Source: Pseudomonadota bacterium
Lineage (GTDB): Bacteria > Desulfobacterota > Desulfovibrionia > Desulfovibrionales > Desulfovibrionaceae
Reading direction: 5' to 3'
NCBI GenBank assembly: GCA_023390395.1
Contig: JAEWCY010000036.1
Coordinates: forward strand, 36,215-100,214
DNA: 64,000 bases
In this document: in pieces, positions 1 through 7,882 of the stretch
How positions within the stretch are numbered: position 1 is the stretch's first letter
Layout: every line of letters starts with the position of its first letter
Notes under the pieces: generated by a model
What the model saw: the letters and a program-made list of their open reading frames with translations, nothing else
Told to the model about the DNA's origin: nothing
Databases searched by the model: none
Program-made: the position numbers and the translations under genes

Positions 1-2
1 AA

Positions 3-1043
3 ACCTATCTGTTCGTCGACGGCCATCACCTGACCACGGCCGGCCAGAAGATCGAGTCGGATTATGAAGTGAGCCTGCTGACGGCCCCGAGCCTGATGTC
101 CCTTTTGGCCGAGGCTCCGGTCCAGGGCGGCCTGGCCCGTGCGGCCGTCATCCAGGGGCAGATCGACCTGTCCGGCCAGCATCGCGGCCCGACAGGCGTC
201 AACGTCTGGATCGGCGGCGGCGTCGGGGCGCTGACGCTCAGGAATTTTTCGGGTTTTCCCGATGTGGCCGGCACGCCGTTTACGGGATCGGCGGGAGTGG
301 ATTACCAGATGCCGTGCGGACTCATCGTCGGCGCGGCCTTTACCGCCGGGACCCAGACCCAGCGGTTCTCCATGGGCGGCGGGCATTTCGACCAAAACGA
401 CCAGGCCATAAGCCTCTATTCCGCCTACCAGGCCGGACCGGTCTGGGGCAATGTCGTGGCCTCCTACGGCTGGTATCAGGACAACATTGCCCGCGACGTG
501 ACGTTGGGGCTTTTCACCGACAGCAACAGCGCCGACACCACGGGCTCGTCCCTGGCCCTGGCCCTGCGCGCCGGCGGCGACATCCGCCTGGGCCCGGTCG
601 CCACAGGTCCGGTGGCGGGTCTGGTGCTGCAACGGGTGCGCATCAAGGGTTTTGCCGAAACCGGCGCCAGCGGCGCGCAGACCGGCGGCAACGGCGTCAC
701 GGCCCTGTCGTTTGGCGAGCAGATACGGGATTCAGCCATAAGCCAGTTGGGCTGGCGCGCTTCGATCGACGTGGGCGACTGGCGGCCGTTCGTGGAAGCC
801 AAATGGAACCACGAACTGGTCGACCAGGCGGACCGCAAGGTCAAGGCCGCGCTCACTTCGACCACGGCCGCGCCCTATTCCATGGCCGCCGCCCCGGTCA
901 GATCGGATTGGGCCACGGCCAGTGCGGGAACTTCCTACAAGATCAGCGAGCGGGTGCTGGTGCGGGGTTCCGCTTCAGCCACCGCCTTTGATTCGCAGAC
1001 CGTCAGCTACGGCGGCGATGTCGGCGTAAGCGTCAGTTTTTGA
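3..1043 (+). CDS. GDSL/SGNH esterase autotransporter, C-terminal part (5' end outside window)
   Basis: The frame is already open at the left edge, so only the C-terminal part is seen. The first residues contain the SGNH block V pattern, with the catalytic Asp and His in VDGHHLT. The rest is alternating aromatic and polar beta-strand sequence ending in a terminal Phe (GVSVSF), as expected for an outer-membrane autotransporter barrel. By family (EstA-type), the passenger is an esterase held at the cell surface by the barrel. The catalytic Ser lies upstream of the window. The rightward gene ends at a TGA with no obvious terminator immediately after. The barrel call is firm; the esterase call rests on one motif. 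Confidence 0.8.
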   Translation, partial: TYLFVDGHHLTTAGQKIESDYEVSLLTAPSLMSLLAEAPVQGGLARAAVIQGQIDLSGQHRGPTGVNVWIGGGVGALTLRNFSGFPDVAGTPFTGSAGVDYQMPCGLIVGAAFTAGTQTQRFSMGGGHFDQNDQAISLYSAYQAGPVWGNVVASYGWYQDNIARDVTLGLFTDSNSADTTGSSLALALRAGGDIRLGPVATGPVAGLVLQRVRIKGFAETGASGAQTGGNGVTALSFGEQIRDSAISQLGWRASIDVGDWRPFVEAKWNHELVDQADRKVKAALTSTTAAPYSMAAAPVRSDWATASAGTSYKISERVLVRGSASATAFDSQTVSYGGDVGVSVSF

Positions 1044-1106
1044 ATCCGGATCGCTGGCGACCGTTCCGGCCGAGAACCCGTCTGTTGTCTAAGCTTGCGT
1101 CGTCAT

Positions 1107-1220
1107 TCAATCTTTTTTGTCGTCTTTTTTCCTGTGGGAATGGATCGAGACCCACGCGATGCCGCCGATAAAAACCAGGAACATGACCGCAACCAATATG
1201 TCATCTATTGGAAATTTCAT
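1107..1220 (-). CDS. 37-residue single-TM membrane protein
   Basis: A short frame starts at an ATG preceded by AAGGA at good spacing. It encodes MKFPIDDI, one hydrophobic helix (about residues 9-26), then a strongly charged tail rich in Lys, Asp and His. The pattern suggests a small inner-membrane protein with a cytoplasmic charged tail. No family was recognised. A second, unrelated-looking 37-residue protein of the same design lies at 37047-37160. The upstream extension of this frame has no coding character, so the short start is preferred. Confidence 0.5.
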   Translation of the reverse strand: MKFPIDDILVAVMFLVFIGGIAWVSIHSHRKKDDKKD

Positions 1221-1555
1221 TGGATTCCTTGCTGCTGAAAGTGCTGCCGATCGATATCGAACAAACATTTCATATTTGAAAGAAAAACTCAACTCGACTG
1301 CGACCCGCCGTATCCAAGCCAAGACAACTGGTTTGAAAAGCTCTGCTCTCAGGAGACAATGCAAGCGGAGCAGACGGAACGGATCGCCCCCGTCCCACTG
1401 GCCCGGGGTGCGACCACCGGTCCACCGGCTTGCGCCAGTTGCCCCCCCCGGGGCCGGCCGCCTCTTTCCGCACCATGCCCTCCATCTCAGCCCCGTTGAA
1501 GTTCCTCGCTTTTCCGTCATCCCAGCCAAGAGGCCATCCCCCGGTTCTCCACACG

Positions 1556-1588
1556 AAAAAAGGGGTCAGGCAAAAACAGCCTGACCCC
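1556..1588 (-). terminator. Rho-independent terminator after the tRNA-Arg relic
   Basis: A perfect 10-bp stem (GGGGTCAGGC / GCCTGACCCC at 1562-1571 and 1579-1588) with a 7-nt loop is followed, on the minus strand, by a run of T. It sits just downstream of the CCA end of the tRNA relic. The sequence GCCTGACCCCTT recurs in the terminator next to attL (12854-12888). Confidence 0.8.
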
Positions 1589-1602
1589 TTGATCTTGTTC
1601 AC

Positions 1603-1649
1603 TGGTGCGCCCGCAGGGATTCGAACCCCGGGCCGTCTGCTGAGAAGGC
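1603..1649 (-). pseudogene. 3' half of a tRNA-Arg, relic attachment-like site
   Basis: Read on the minus strand this is the anticodon loop (TCT), 3' anticodon stem, variable loop, T-arm and acceptor of a tRNA-Arg ending in CCA. The 5' half is missing. It matches the intact tRNA-Arg at 27557-27633 except in the T-stem and next to the anticodon. Loss of exactly the 5' half is what repeated integration into a tRNA 3' end leaves behind. Confidence 0.75.
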
Positions 1650-2083
1650 CTCTCTTGAATTTCCAACGTATCGCAACAACTGTATTTTTAGAAAACTACA
1701 GTTCTTTTGACAACATCGATCTTCGTCTGAGCATTTTCTGTTCTCCAGCATTTATCCAAAATCCCGGACATCCAGGGCTGGAGAACCTCTTGCAGCGTTG
1801 TCAAGTCGAGTATTCCGGACGCCGAGTCACCCTGAAAAACCATTATGTGCCTTCAAAAGTATCCGCTTGTTCCTGCCTTTGTATCTGACTCCGGTTTCCG
1901 CCGGCTTCCCGAACTCTTCCAAAGGCTATCTGGACCGGACATTCAATCACAATGAACTGCTCATCGGCAACCTCGCCGTGAACTCCGTCCACAGGACCGT
2001 CGTTGCGCCATAACCGGCCGTCATCTCGCCCCTGGCGAAACGCGACTGCCGTCATGCATGGAATACCCTCTCGTCCTATCGCA

Positions 2084-3304
2084 TCATGCCCATTTCCGCA
2101 CGGCCGCCACCGCATTGAGCCCGCCAAAACCGAAGGAATTGTTGAGGGCGGCGCGGATGGGCATGGGACGGCCCACGTTCGGCACATAATCCAAATCGCA
2201 TTCCGGGTCCGGCCCCAAAGAGTTGATCGTGGGGGGGGCCATGTCGCGGCTCACGGCCAGCACGGTGGCCAGCATCTCCAGGGCCCCGGCCGCACCCAAG
2301 GCATGGCCGAACATGGATTTGCTGGCGGAAATCGCGACCTGCCGCGCCCGGCTCCCCAGGACCTGCTTGATCGCCGCAGTCTCCATCGCGTCATTGGCGC
2401 GTGTGCCGGAGCCGTGCGCGTTGATGTAGTCGATGTCCTCCGGCGCCAGGCCGGCGTCGGCCAGGGCCCCGGCTATCGCCCGCGACGCCCCGCCGACGTC
2501 GGGCGTGGTGATGTCCTTGGCGTCGCAGCTCATGCCGACGCCGGCGAGTTCCGCGTAAATGCGCGCTCCCCGCGCCTGGGCCGCTTCCAGCGTTTCGAGC
2601 ACCAGCATGGCCGCTCCCTCGCCGAGCACCAAACCCGCCCGATCCGCCGAAAAGGGACGGCACACGTCCGGCGCCATGATGCGCAGGGCCTCCCAACCCT
2701 TGAGCGTGCCGAACGTCAGGCAGGCTTCCGCGCCTCCCGTGATCGCCCGGTCCACCACGCCGGAACGCAGCAGGCCAAGCGTCACGCCGATCGCGTGCAC
2801 GGCCGAGGCGCAGGCGCTCGCCACCGTGAACCCGGGGCCGGTGATGCCAAGGGTCATGCTGATATGGCTCGAACCGGCATTGGACATCAGGCGCGGAATC
2901 GTGAACGGGTGCGCCCGTGCGTTGCCTGTCCCCATCATCTTCAGGAACGAATCCTCGAGGGTGTTCTGGGCTCCCACGCTGGTTCCGGTGATGACCGCCA
3001 TGCGCTGCGCCGCTTCCGCCGTCAACGCCAGGCCGGAATCATCGAAGGCCTGCCGCGCCGCCGCCACGGCGAACTGGGCGAACCGGTCGATCATCGACAC
3101 TTTCTTGGCGTCGAAATAAAGGCTGGGGTCGAAGTCCTTGACCGCCGCCGCCGGATACCTGGCCGTCAGGTCGAGCCAGTGAAAATCGGCCGGCGCGATG
3201 CCGCAAACCCCGCTGAAAAGATTGTGGCCGTAAGTGGCGAGATCCTGCCCGATCGGGCTGATCACGCCCATGCCGGTGATGACCACGCGACGCATCTGTC
3301 CCAT
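2084..3304 (-). CDS. Beta-ketoacyl-ACP synthase (FabF-like)
   Basis: Condensing enzyme of the FabF/KAS II type, 406 residues, close to the usual length. The active-site Cys165 (ASACASA), His297 (NAHGSGT), Lys329 and His334 (SASKSMFGH) are all present, so it should be catalytically competent. The start at 3304 is preferred over the ATG three codons later because AAGG lies at suitable distance. It is the last gene of a leftward operon, 106 bp after a dedicated acyl carrier protein. This arrangement suggests a specialised acyl chain rather than housekeeping fatty-acid synthesis. The starter and product cannot be read from sequence. Confidence 0.88.
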   Translation of the reverse strand: MGQMRRVVITGMGVISPIGQDLATYGHNLFSGVCGIAPADFHWLDLTARYPAAAVKDFDPSLYFDAKKVSMIDRFAQFAVAAARQAFDDSGLALTAEAAQRMAVITGTSVGAQNTLEDSFLKMMGTGNARAHPFTIPRLMSNAGSSHISMTLGITGPGFTVASACASAVHAIGVTLGLLRSGVVDRAITGGAEACLTFGTLKGWEALRIMAPDVCRPFSADRAGLVLGEGAAMLVLETLEAAQARGARIYAELAGVGMSCDAKDITTPDVGGASRAIAGALADAGLAPEDIDYINAHGSGTRANDAMETAAIKQVLGSRARQVAISASKSMFGHALGAAGALEMLATVLAVSRDMAPPTINSLGPDPECDLDYVPNVGRPMPIRAALNNSFGFGGLNAVAAVRKWA

Positions 3305-3410
3305 GTCTTGCACCTTGTCCTTTTCACGTGGCGGGACTGTTCCGGCTGGCCCGGCCGCGCCGCCCCGTTCCGAGACGGCGTCAGGCCGGCCGCCGACGGA
3401 AGGGCGCGTC

Positions 3411-3665
3411 CTAGGAGGCGGCCGTGCCGGAGATGATGTTTTCGACCACGGCGATGACGTCGCCGAGGGTACGGTATCCCGCGGCGCTGGTGTTGGCGTT
3501 AAACGGCAGCTCGATGCCGAATTTCTCTTCCAGGGCGAAGATGATTTCCACCATGTCCAGGGAAGTGATGCCCAGGTCGGCCACTTTGGCGTCAAGGACC
3601 AGGCTGGCCCGGTCAACCAGAGAGACCTGGGCCACGATATCCAGGATAACATCGGTTTGGGACAT
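3411..3665 (-). CDS. Acyl carrier protein
   Basis: Eighty-four residues with the four-helix carrier-protein pattern. The phosphopantetheine-bearing Ser is Ser35, in LGITSLDMVEI. The C-terminal half carries the acidic helix (FALEEKFGIEL) that usually docks partner enzymes. It lies between the hydrolase and the ketosynthase in the same leftward operon and is presumably their substrate carrier. The sequence departs from the standard FabD-FabG-linked ACP in helix I, which fits a pathway-specific carrier. Confidence 0.88.
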   Translation of the reverse strand: MSQTDVILDIVAQVSLVDRASLVLDAKVADLGITSLDMVEIIFALEEKFGIELPFNANTSAAGYRTLGDVIAVVENIISGTAAS

Positions 3666-3764
3666 GTTCTTCCTCCATTTTCCGGACGGATTTCCCTCGC
3701 CTGCCGCTCCAAATACGATCCTGCCGTCCGCTCTCAGGCAAAACGAACGCCAAGCCCCGACGGA

Positions 3765-4577
3765 TCAGGACACGCCAAGGGCCTGGAAGAAACGGACCGT
3801 GTGCGCCGCCACGTCCTGGCACTGCTGGTCGATGGTGATCATATGGAAGCTCTCGTCAAGCAGCACGGTCTCGATCGGGCCGGCCAAATGTTTTTGCAGA
3901 TAGTGGACATTCCACAGGCTGGTGACGTCGTCCTTGGCGGCATGCATGATGAGCGCGGGCGTGCGGATGGAAGGCATTTCCCGCATGACCACCCGGCGCA
4001 ACCGCCACAATTCCCGAAGGCTGGCTCCGGGCGTGCCGGTCAGGCCGGCCTGGCTGCTGTCGCCCGAGGCCATCAGGGCAACGATCCGTTCGCGCAATCG
4101 GTCGTTTTTGATGCCGTAGGGAAACGACTCGGGGAAGCAGTGGTTCCGGCCCCAAGGGGTCAGCAGCAGCAGGGGCAGGAAGGCATGAAGCCTGGAGACG
4201 GACCGGCCGTCGTGCCGCAGGGAGGTCGAGTACAAGCCGACCCCGGCCACGGTTTCGGGATGGACGGCCGCCAGGTGCAACGCCAGCAGCGCGCCCATGG
4301 AGAGGCCGGCCGCGAACACGCGCCGGCAGCGGCCGGCCAGAAAGGCCAGCCCCTGCTCCGCGCTGGCGCACCAGTCGCGCCAGCCCGTGGCCAGCAGATC
4401 CTCCTTCGTGCCGCAGTGGCCGGCCAACTGCATGCCATAGACCGTAAATCCGGCCCGGGCCAAGCCCTTGCCCACGAACTTCATTTCCGCGGGGGCGCCG
4501 GTGAGCCCATGCAGCAACAGCACCCCGTTGGGGCCCCCCTCGAAAAGGAAGCCGTTGTCCTTTCTTACCATGCCCAT
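3765..4577 (-). CDS. Alpha/beta hydrolase (carboxylesterase/lysophospholipase type)
   Basis: About 270 residues. The oxyanion motif HGLTG is near residue 23. The nucleophile Ser93 is in GLSMG, the acid Asp216 in AKDD, and the catalytic His245 in ESFHMI. The family includes Est30-type carboxylesterases and monoacylglycerol lipases. Here it may release or transfer an acyl group from the neighbouring ACP (inference). The ATG at 4577 was chosen because GGGAG precedes it; a TTG 30 bp upstream is also possible. It starts 32 bp after the aminotransferase ends. Confidence 0.8.
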   Translation of the reverse strand: MGMVRKDNGFLFEGGPNGVLLLHGLTGAPAEMKFVGKGLARAGFTVYGMQLAGHCGTKEDLLATGWRDWCASAEQGLAFLAGRCRRVFAAGLSMGALLALHLAAVHPETVAGVGLYSTSLRHDGRSVSRLHAFLPLLLLTPWGRNHCFPESFPYGIKNDRLRERIVALMASGDSSQAGLTGTPGASLRELWRLRRVVMREMPSIRTPALIMHAAKDDVTSLWNVHYLQKHLAGPIETVLLDESFHMITIDQQCQDVAAHTVRFFQALGVS

Positions 4578-4608
4578 CCGGTCGACTTGCTCCCAGACGA
4601 AGGCCAAA

Positions 4609-5985
4609 TCAAGCGTCGATGCAGCGTTTGAACAGCTGATCGAGCAGGTCCAGGGCCAAGTCCATCTCCTCTTGGCTGATGGTCAGGGCCGGGGCCAGCG
4701 TGAACACGTTCTTGGAGTAGCCGCCCACGTCGAGGACCAGGCCGCAGGGCTTGCCCTTGGCGGACAGCGAGCAGCGCATCCCCTCCTCCACCATGCGGTC
4801 CGTCAGGGCCCTGTCCGGCGTGAACCCGTCGGGGCGGCAGATCTCGACGCGAAGGGCCATGCCGAGCCCGTCGACGTCGCCGATGACCGGATAGCGCTTC
4901 TTGAGCTGCCGCAGCCCGTCGAGGAGGTAGGCCCCCTTGGCGGTCACCATGGTTTCGTAGTCCGCTTTTTCCTCCTCCAGCATGCGCACCACCTCAAGGG
5001 CCACGGCCGTGCCGAGGGGATTGCTCGAAAAGGTGGAATGCGTCGAACCGGGAGGAAACTTCTCGGGGCTTATCAGCTCCTCCTTGGCCCATACGCCGGA
5101 AAGCGGGTTGAGGCCGTTGGTCATGGCCTTGCCGAAGACCAACACGTCGGGCGTGATGCCGAAATGCTCCATGGCCCAGAATTTTCCGGTTCGGAAAAAG
5201 CCCATCTGGATTTCGTCGTCGACAAGCAGAATATGATGTTCGTCGAGCACCGCCTTGAGCTTTTCGAAATAGCCCTGGGGCGGGACGACGTAGCCGCCGG
5301 TGCCCTGGACCGCCTCCACGTAGAACGCGGCGTATTCGGCCTGGCCGGCTTTGGGATCCCACACCCCGTAATATTCCGTCTCGAACAGGCGGGCGAACTG
5401 CTCCAGGCAGTAGAAGCCGCAATCCTCGTGGTGTTTCCCATAAGGGCAGCGGAAGCAATACGGATAGGGGATAAAACAGGCCCTGTCGCCAAAGTGGCCG
5501 TAGCGACGGCGGTAGCGGTAGCTGGAGGTGATGGCCGACGCGCCCAGCGTGCGGCCGTGGTAGCCGCCCTCGAAAGCGAACACGAGACTTTTGCCGCCGC
5601 AGGCGTTGCGCACGAGCTTGAGCGAGTCCTCGATGGCCTGGGAGCCGCCCACGTTGAAATGGACGCGCCCCTTGACCCCGGCCACGCGCTCCATGCGCCC
5701 GGCCAATAGCGCCGCCAATTCGACCTTTTCGCGGTGCAGGTACTGGCAGGCCAGTTGCGGCAGGGTGTCCACGGCCTTGTGCAGGACGGCGTTGAGCCGG
5801 GGATTGGCGTAGCCGAAGTTGACCGCGGAGTACCACATCTGCAGATCGAGGTACGGCCTGTCCGCGGCATCGTAGAGATAGCTGCCCTCGCAGCGCGAAA
5901 AAAGTTTGGGGGGTTCCAGGTAGTGGACCGTATCACCAAAAGAGCAATATTTGGCCTCGAGAGCGAGGAGGGCTTGTTCATCCAT
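4609..5985 (-). CDS. Class III PLP-dependent aminotransferase
   Basis: A 458-residue fold-type I aminotransferase of the acetylornithine/GABA group. The PLP-binding Lys286 is in VFGKAMTNG and the cofactor-binding acidic pair in LLVDDEIQ (residues 253-260). A Cys cluster (Cys177, 180, 189, 193) follows PYPY; such clusters occur in this subfamily and may bind metal. The start at 5985 has AAGGA upstream and overlaps the phosphatase stop by 8 bp; 6003 is an alternative. Its role would be to add an amino group to an aldehyde or ketone. The substrate is unknown, but the setting beside ACP and ketosynthase suggests an acyl-derived carbonyl. Confidence 0.85.
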   Translation of the reverse strand: MDEQALLALEAKYCSFGDTVHYLEPPKLFSRCEGSYLYDAADRPYLDLQMWYSAVNFGYANPRLNAVLHKAVDTLPQLACQYLHREKVELAALLAGRMERVAGVKGRVHFNVGGSQAIEDSLKLVRNACGGKSLVFAFEGGYHGRTLGASAITSSYRYRRRYGHFGDRACFIPYPYCFRCPYGKHHEDCGFYCLEQFARLFETEYYGVWDPKAGQAEYAAFYVEAVQGTGGYVVPPQGYFEKLKAVLDEHHILLVDDEIQMGFFRTGKFWAMEHFGITPDVLVFGKAMTNGLNPLSGVWAKEELISPEKFPPGSTHSTFSSNPLGTAVALEVVRMLEEEKADYETMVTAKGAYLLDGLRQLKKRYPVIGDVDGLGMALRVEICRPDGFTPDRALTDRMVEEGMRCSLSAKGKPCGLVLDVGGYSKNVFTLAPALTISQEEMDLALDLLDQLFKRCIDA

Positions 5986-6697
5986 GGGTCGGGTATCCTT
6001 CATAGCCAAGACCGGACGCCTGTCGCCGGACGTCGTATCGGCCCTGGCCGGGGTTGAAGAGCAGTCGTTGCACGTCGGAAAAATCCTGGTAGGCCGCGTG
6101 GGGCAGGGCCAATTCCCGGCACTGTCGCAGCAACGCGTCCTTGGCCAGCACGAAATCCGCGACCTCCCGGGCGGCGCAGAAATCCGAAGCCCCGTCGCCG
6201 ACGAGAACGGCCTGCGTGCCGGGCTGGCGCAACGCGCGCATCAGGGCGCACTTGCAGGTCCCGCTGGCCGAGAGGCACCCTTCCTGGGCATACGGGAAAG
6301 AGAGGGCGTAGCGTCCTTCCCCGAGCTGCTCCAGCCGGTTGGCCCGCACGGGCAGGTCCGCCAGGCCGTGATTTCGCAACACGCGCCGGATGATGGAATC
6401 GAGACCGTCGCTGACGATCGTCACGGGCACGCCAGCCTCCCGGCACGCCGCGACGAAATTTGGAAAATGCCGGTCAATAGCCACCGTGTCCGCCAACGCG
6501 TCGAGCTGTCGGGGAGAGCAGCGCAGCAGGGCGACTTGCCGCCGCATGCACTCGAGCGAGCCGATGCGCCCGGCTCGCCAGTCCTCCTCGATCTCCCGCC
6601 ACTGCGGCAGGGCGTAGGTTTCCAGCAAGACGTCGGTCACGTCCCTTACGGACACGGTGCCATCGAAATCACAGAAAATGCTATACCTTGCCCGCAT
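5978..6697 (-). CDS. HAD-IB phosphatase (MtnX/SerB-like)
   Basis: A 239-residue haloacid-dehalogenase hydrolase. Motif I is DFDGT with nucleophile Asp10 and acid Asp12, motif II is in TIVSDG, and motif III is GDGASDF. The alpha-helical cap between motifs I and II is of the phosphoserine-phosphatase type. Family members remove phosphate from small metabolites such as phosphoserine or methylthioribulose intermediates. It is first in the leftward operon and overlaps the aminotransferase, so a phosphorylated amino-carbon intermediate is plausible. That is inference only. Confidence 0.8.
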   Translation of the reverse strand: MRARYSIFCDFDGTVSVRDVTDVLLETYALPQWREIEEDWRAGRIGSLECMRRQVALLRCSPRQLDALADTVAIDRHFPNFVAACREAGVPVTIVSDGLDSIIRRVLRNHGLADLPVRANRLEQLGEGRYALSFPYAQEGCLSASGTCKCALMRALRQPGTQAVLVGDGASDFCAAREVADFVLAKDALLRQCRELALPHAAYQDFSDVQRLLFNPGQGRYDVRRQASGLGYEGYPTHG

Positions 6698-7139
6698 GCG
6701 ACATTCCCGGATGTTGAAGGAAGGAACGGCTCGTCGAGACAGCGGGCGTGATATGAAGACAAAGCCTCCCCCATGGCGAGTTACGTCTCCGTAATATTCA
6801 GAGCAGCGGCAACCCATTTCGGGGCATCGGGCAGAGGGCCTGTCCCGCGTCGCTCCGGCGCGGCCTTGGATGCCGCGCCGCCTTCCTCTCTGCCGGTAGG
6901 GAACCGGAAGCCGGGGAGCCGGCCAGGCCCGGCTTGAAGTCGCCGGATCAACGGCGTATGGGAACACGATCGGCAGCGGCTTTTCGAGCCTGGGGACGCG
7001 GCCCGAACGACGCCATGTCCGACGTCTCCCCGCCGGAGCCCGCGCCGCAAGGCGTGTCGCCGGGAGCAAGGCCTCTTCCCGCGTCCGACAAAGGGCCAAC
7101 GGCGAAGCGCCGTTGCGGTTCTTCACGGAAACACCCCTC
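6698..7139. promoter_or_regulatory. Divergent intergenic region between two operons
   Basis: This 442-bp space separates the start of the leftward ketosynthase/ACP operon from the rightward ArnE/F-like operon, so promoters for both should lie here. No coding frame looks real. I could not pick out convincing -35/-10 pairs or an operator by eye. Confidence 0.4.
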
Positions 7140-7553
7140 ATGCCAAGCCCTTCCCAAGCCGTCCGCAAGGTCTTCGTCGGGTTGACGCTGGCCATCGTGC
7201 TCGACACCGGGCTGCAAATCCTCTGGAAGGCGGCTGTGGCGGACATGCCCGACCAGCCGACCTTGTGGCTGACCATCGAAAACATCTTCCGCCAGCCGGC
7301 GTTCTTGTTCGTGGGGCTGCTCATGGCCGGACAGGCCTGCAACTGGATGGTGGTGCTCGACCACGCCGACCTCAGCTACGCCCACGCCATCACCTCGCTC
7401 AGCTATGTCTCCGTGGCCGCGCTTTCCGTGCTGTGCCTGGGCGAGTCCATTTCCCTGACCCAGGCTCTCGGCATCGCGCTTATTCTGGCAGGCGTCTGGT
7501 TTGTCGGCAAAAGCGGCCACGACGGGGCGACGACCGCGGGCGAGGCCCCATGA
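7140..7553 (+). CDS. Small DMT-family membrane protein (EamA/ArnF-like), first of a pair
   Basis: A 137-residue protein with four hydrophobic helices in the EmrE/ArnE-ArnF layout. It includes helix signatures such as LTLAIVLDTGLQILWK at the start and an Ala/Leu-rich last helix. ArnE and ArnF are a two-protein flippase moving lipid-linked aminoarabinose across the inner membrane; the length here is in that range. The ATG at 7140 has GGAA before it. Its stop overlaps the start of the next gene (ATGA), so the two are translationally coupled and probably form a heterodimer. The transported compound is unknown. Confidence 0.72.
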   Translation: MPSPSQAVRKVFVGLTLAIVLDTGLQILWKAAVADMPDQPTLWLTIENIFRQPAFLFVGLLMAGQACNWMVVLDHADLSYAHAITSLSYVSVAALSVLCLGESISLTQALGIALILAGVWFVGKSGHDGATTAGEAP

Positions 7554-7882
7554 CGCCGACGCATTTCGGCATCCTGCTCGTCCTTGTGGCCACGGCCATC
7601 GAAGGCTTTGCCCAGGTCTTCCTCAAGAAAGCCGCCCTGGTCCGGACCGGCAAGGGGGCGTGGCGGCTGCTCGGCTTCGCCTGTTTCGGCCTGGAAACGC
7701 TGACCTACACGTGGTCCTTGCGGTTCGTGGCGGTAAGCGTCGCCTTTCCCCTGGGCAGCCTCAGCTTCGTGGCCGTCACCCTCCTGTCCCAGTGCCTGCT
7801 TCGGGAACGGGTGGACCGCAGGCGTTGGATCGGCGTCGGACTCATCCTGCTTGGCGCGAGCCTTGTGGCGGGAAGGACATGA
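7550..7882 (+). CDS. Small DMT-family membrane protein (EamA/ArnE-like), second of a pair
   Basis: A 110-residue four-helix membrane protein, the partner of the preceding gene. It contains the typical Glu in helix 1 (TAIEGFAQVFLKKA) and a Pro-Gly pair in helix 3 (AFPLGSLSF). It overlaps both neighbours by ATGA junctions, linking the pair to the downstream transferase. The family fits small-multidrug-resistance transporters or ArnE-type flippases. The paired arrangement beside a biosynthetic operon favours export or flipping of that operon's product over drug efflux (inference). Confidence 0.72.
   Translation: MTPTHFGILLVLVATAIEGFAQVFLKKAALVRTGKGAWRLLGFACFGLETLTYTWSLRFVAVSVAFPLGSLSFVAVTLLSQCLLRERVDRRRWIGVGLILLGASLVAGRT

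Larger units (their letters stand above)
1221..2083. other. Gene-poor stretch with a tRNA relic and terminator
   Basis: No convincing protein gene is seen. The stretch holds the strong terminator at 1556-1588 and the tRNA-Arg 3' half at 1603-1649. From about 1650 to 1860 the DNA is clearly richer in A and T than its surroundings, consistent with remains of an inserted element. A 70-residue leftward frame (1843-2055) follows the ketosynthase but has composition like an antisense shadow. Confidence 0.5.

Noticed and set aside
1678..1703. AACTGTA/TACAGTT hairpin near the tRNA relic
   Set aside because: Seven A/T-rich pairs with a 12-nt loop and a poor T run; too weak to call a terminator.
1843..2055. 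70-residue leftward frame after the ketosynthase
   Set aside because: An AG-rich site exists, but composition (many Arg, Gln, Gly, Asp) looks like the antisense of a non-coding region, and no motif is seen.
6781..7050. 89-residue leftward frame in the divergent region
   Set aside because: No ribosome binding site and codon bias unlike real genes nearby; it covers the space needed for two promoters.
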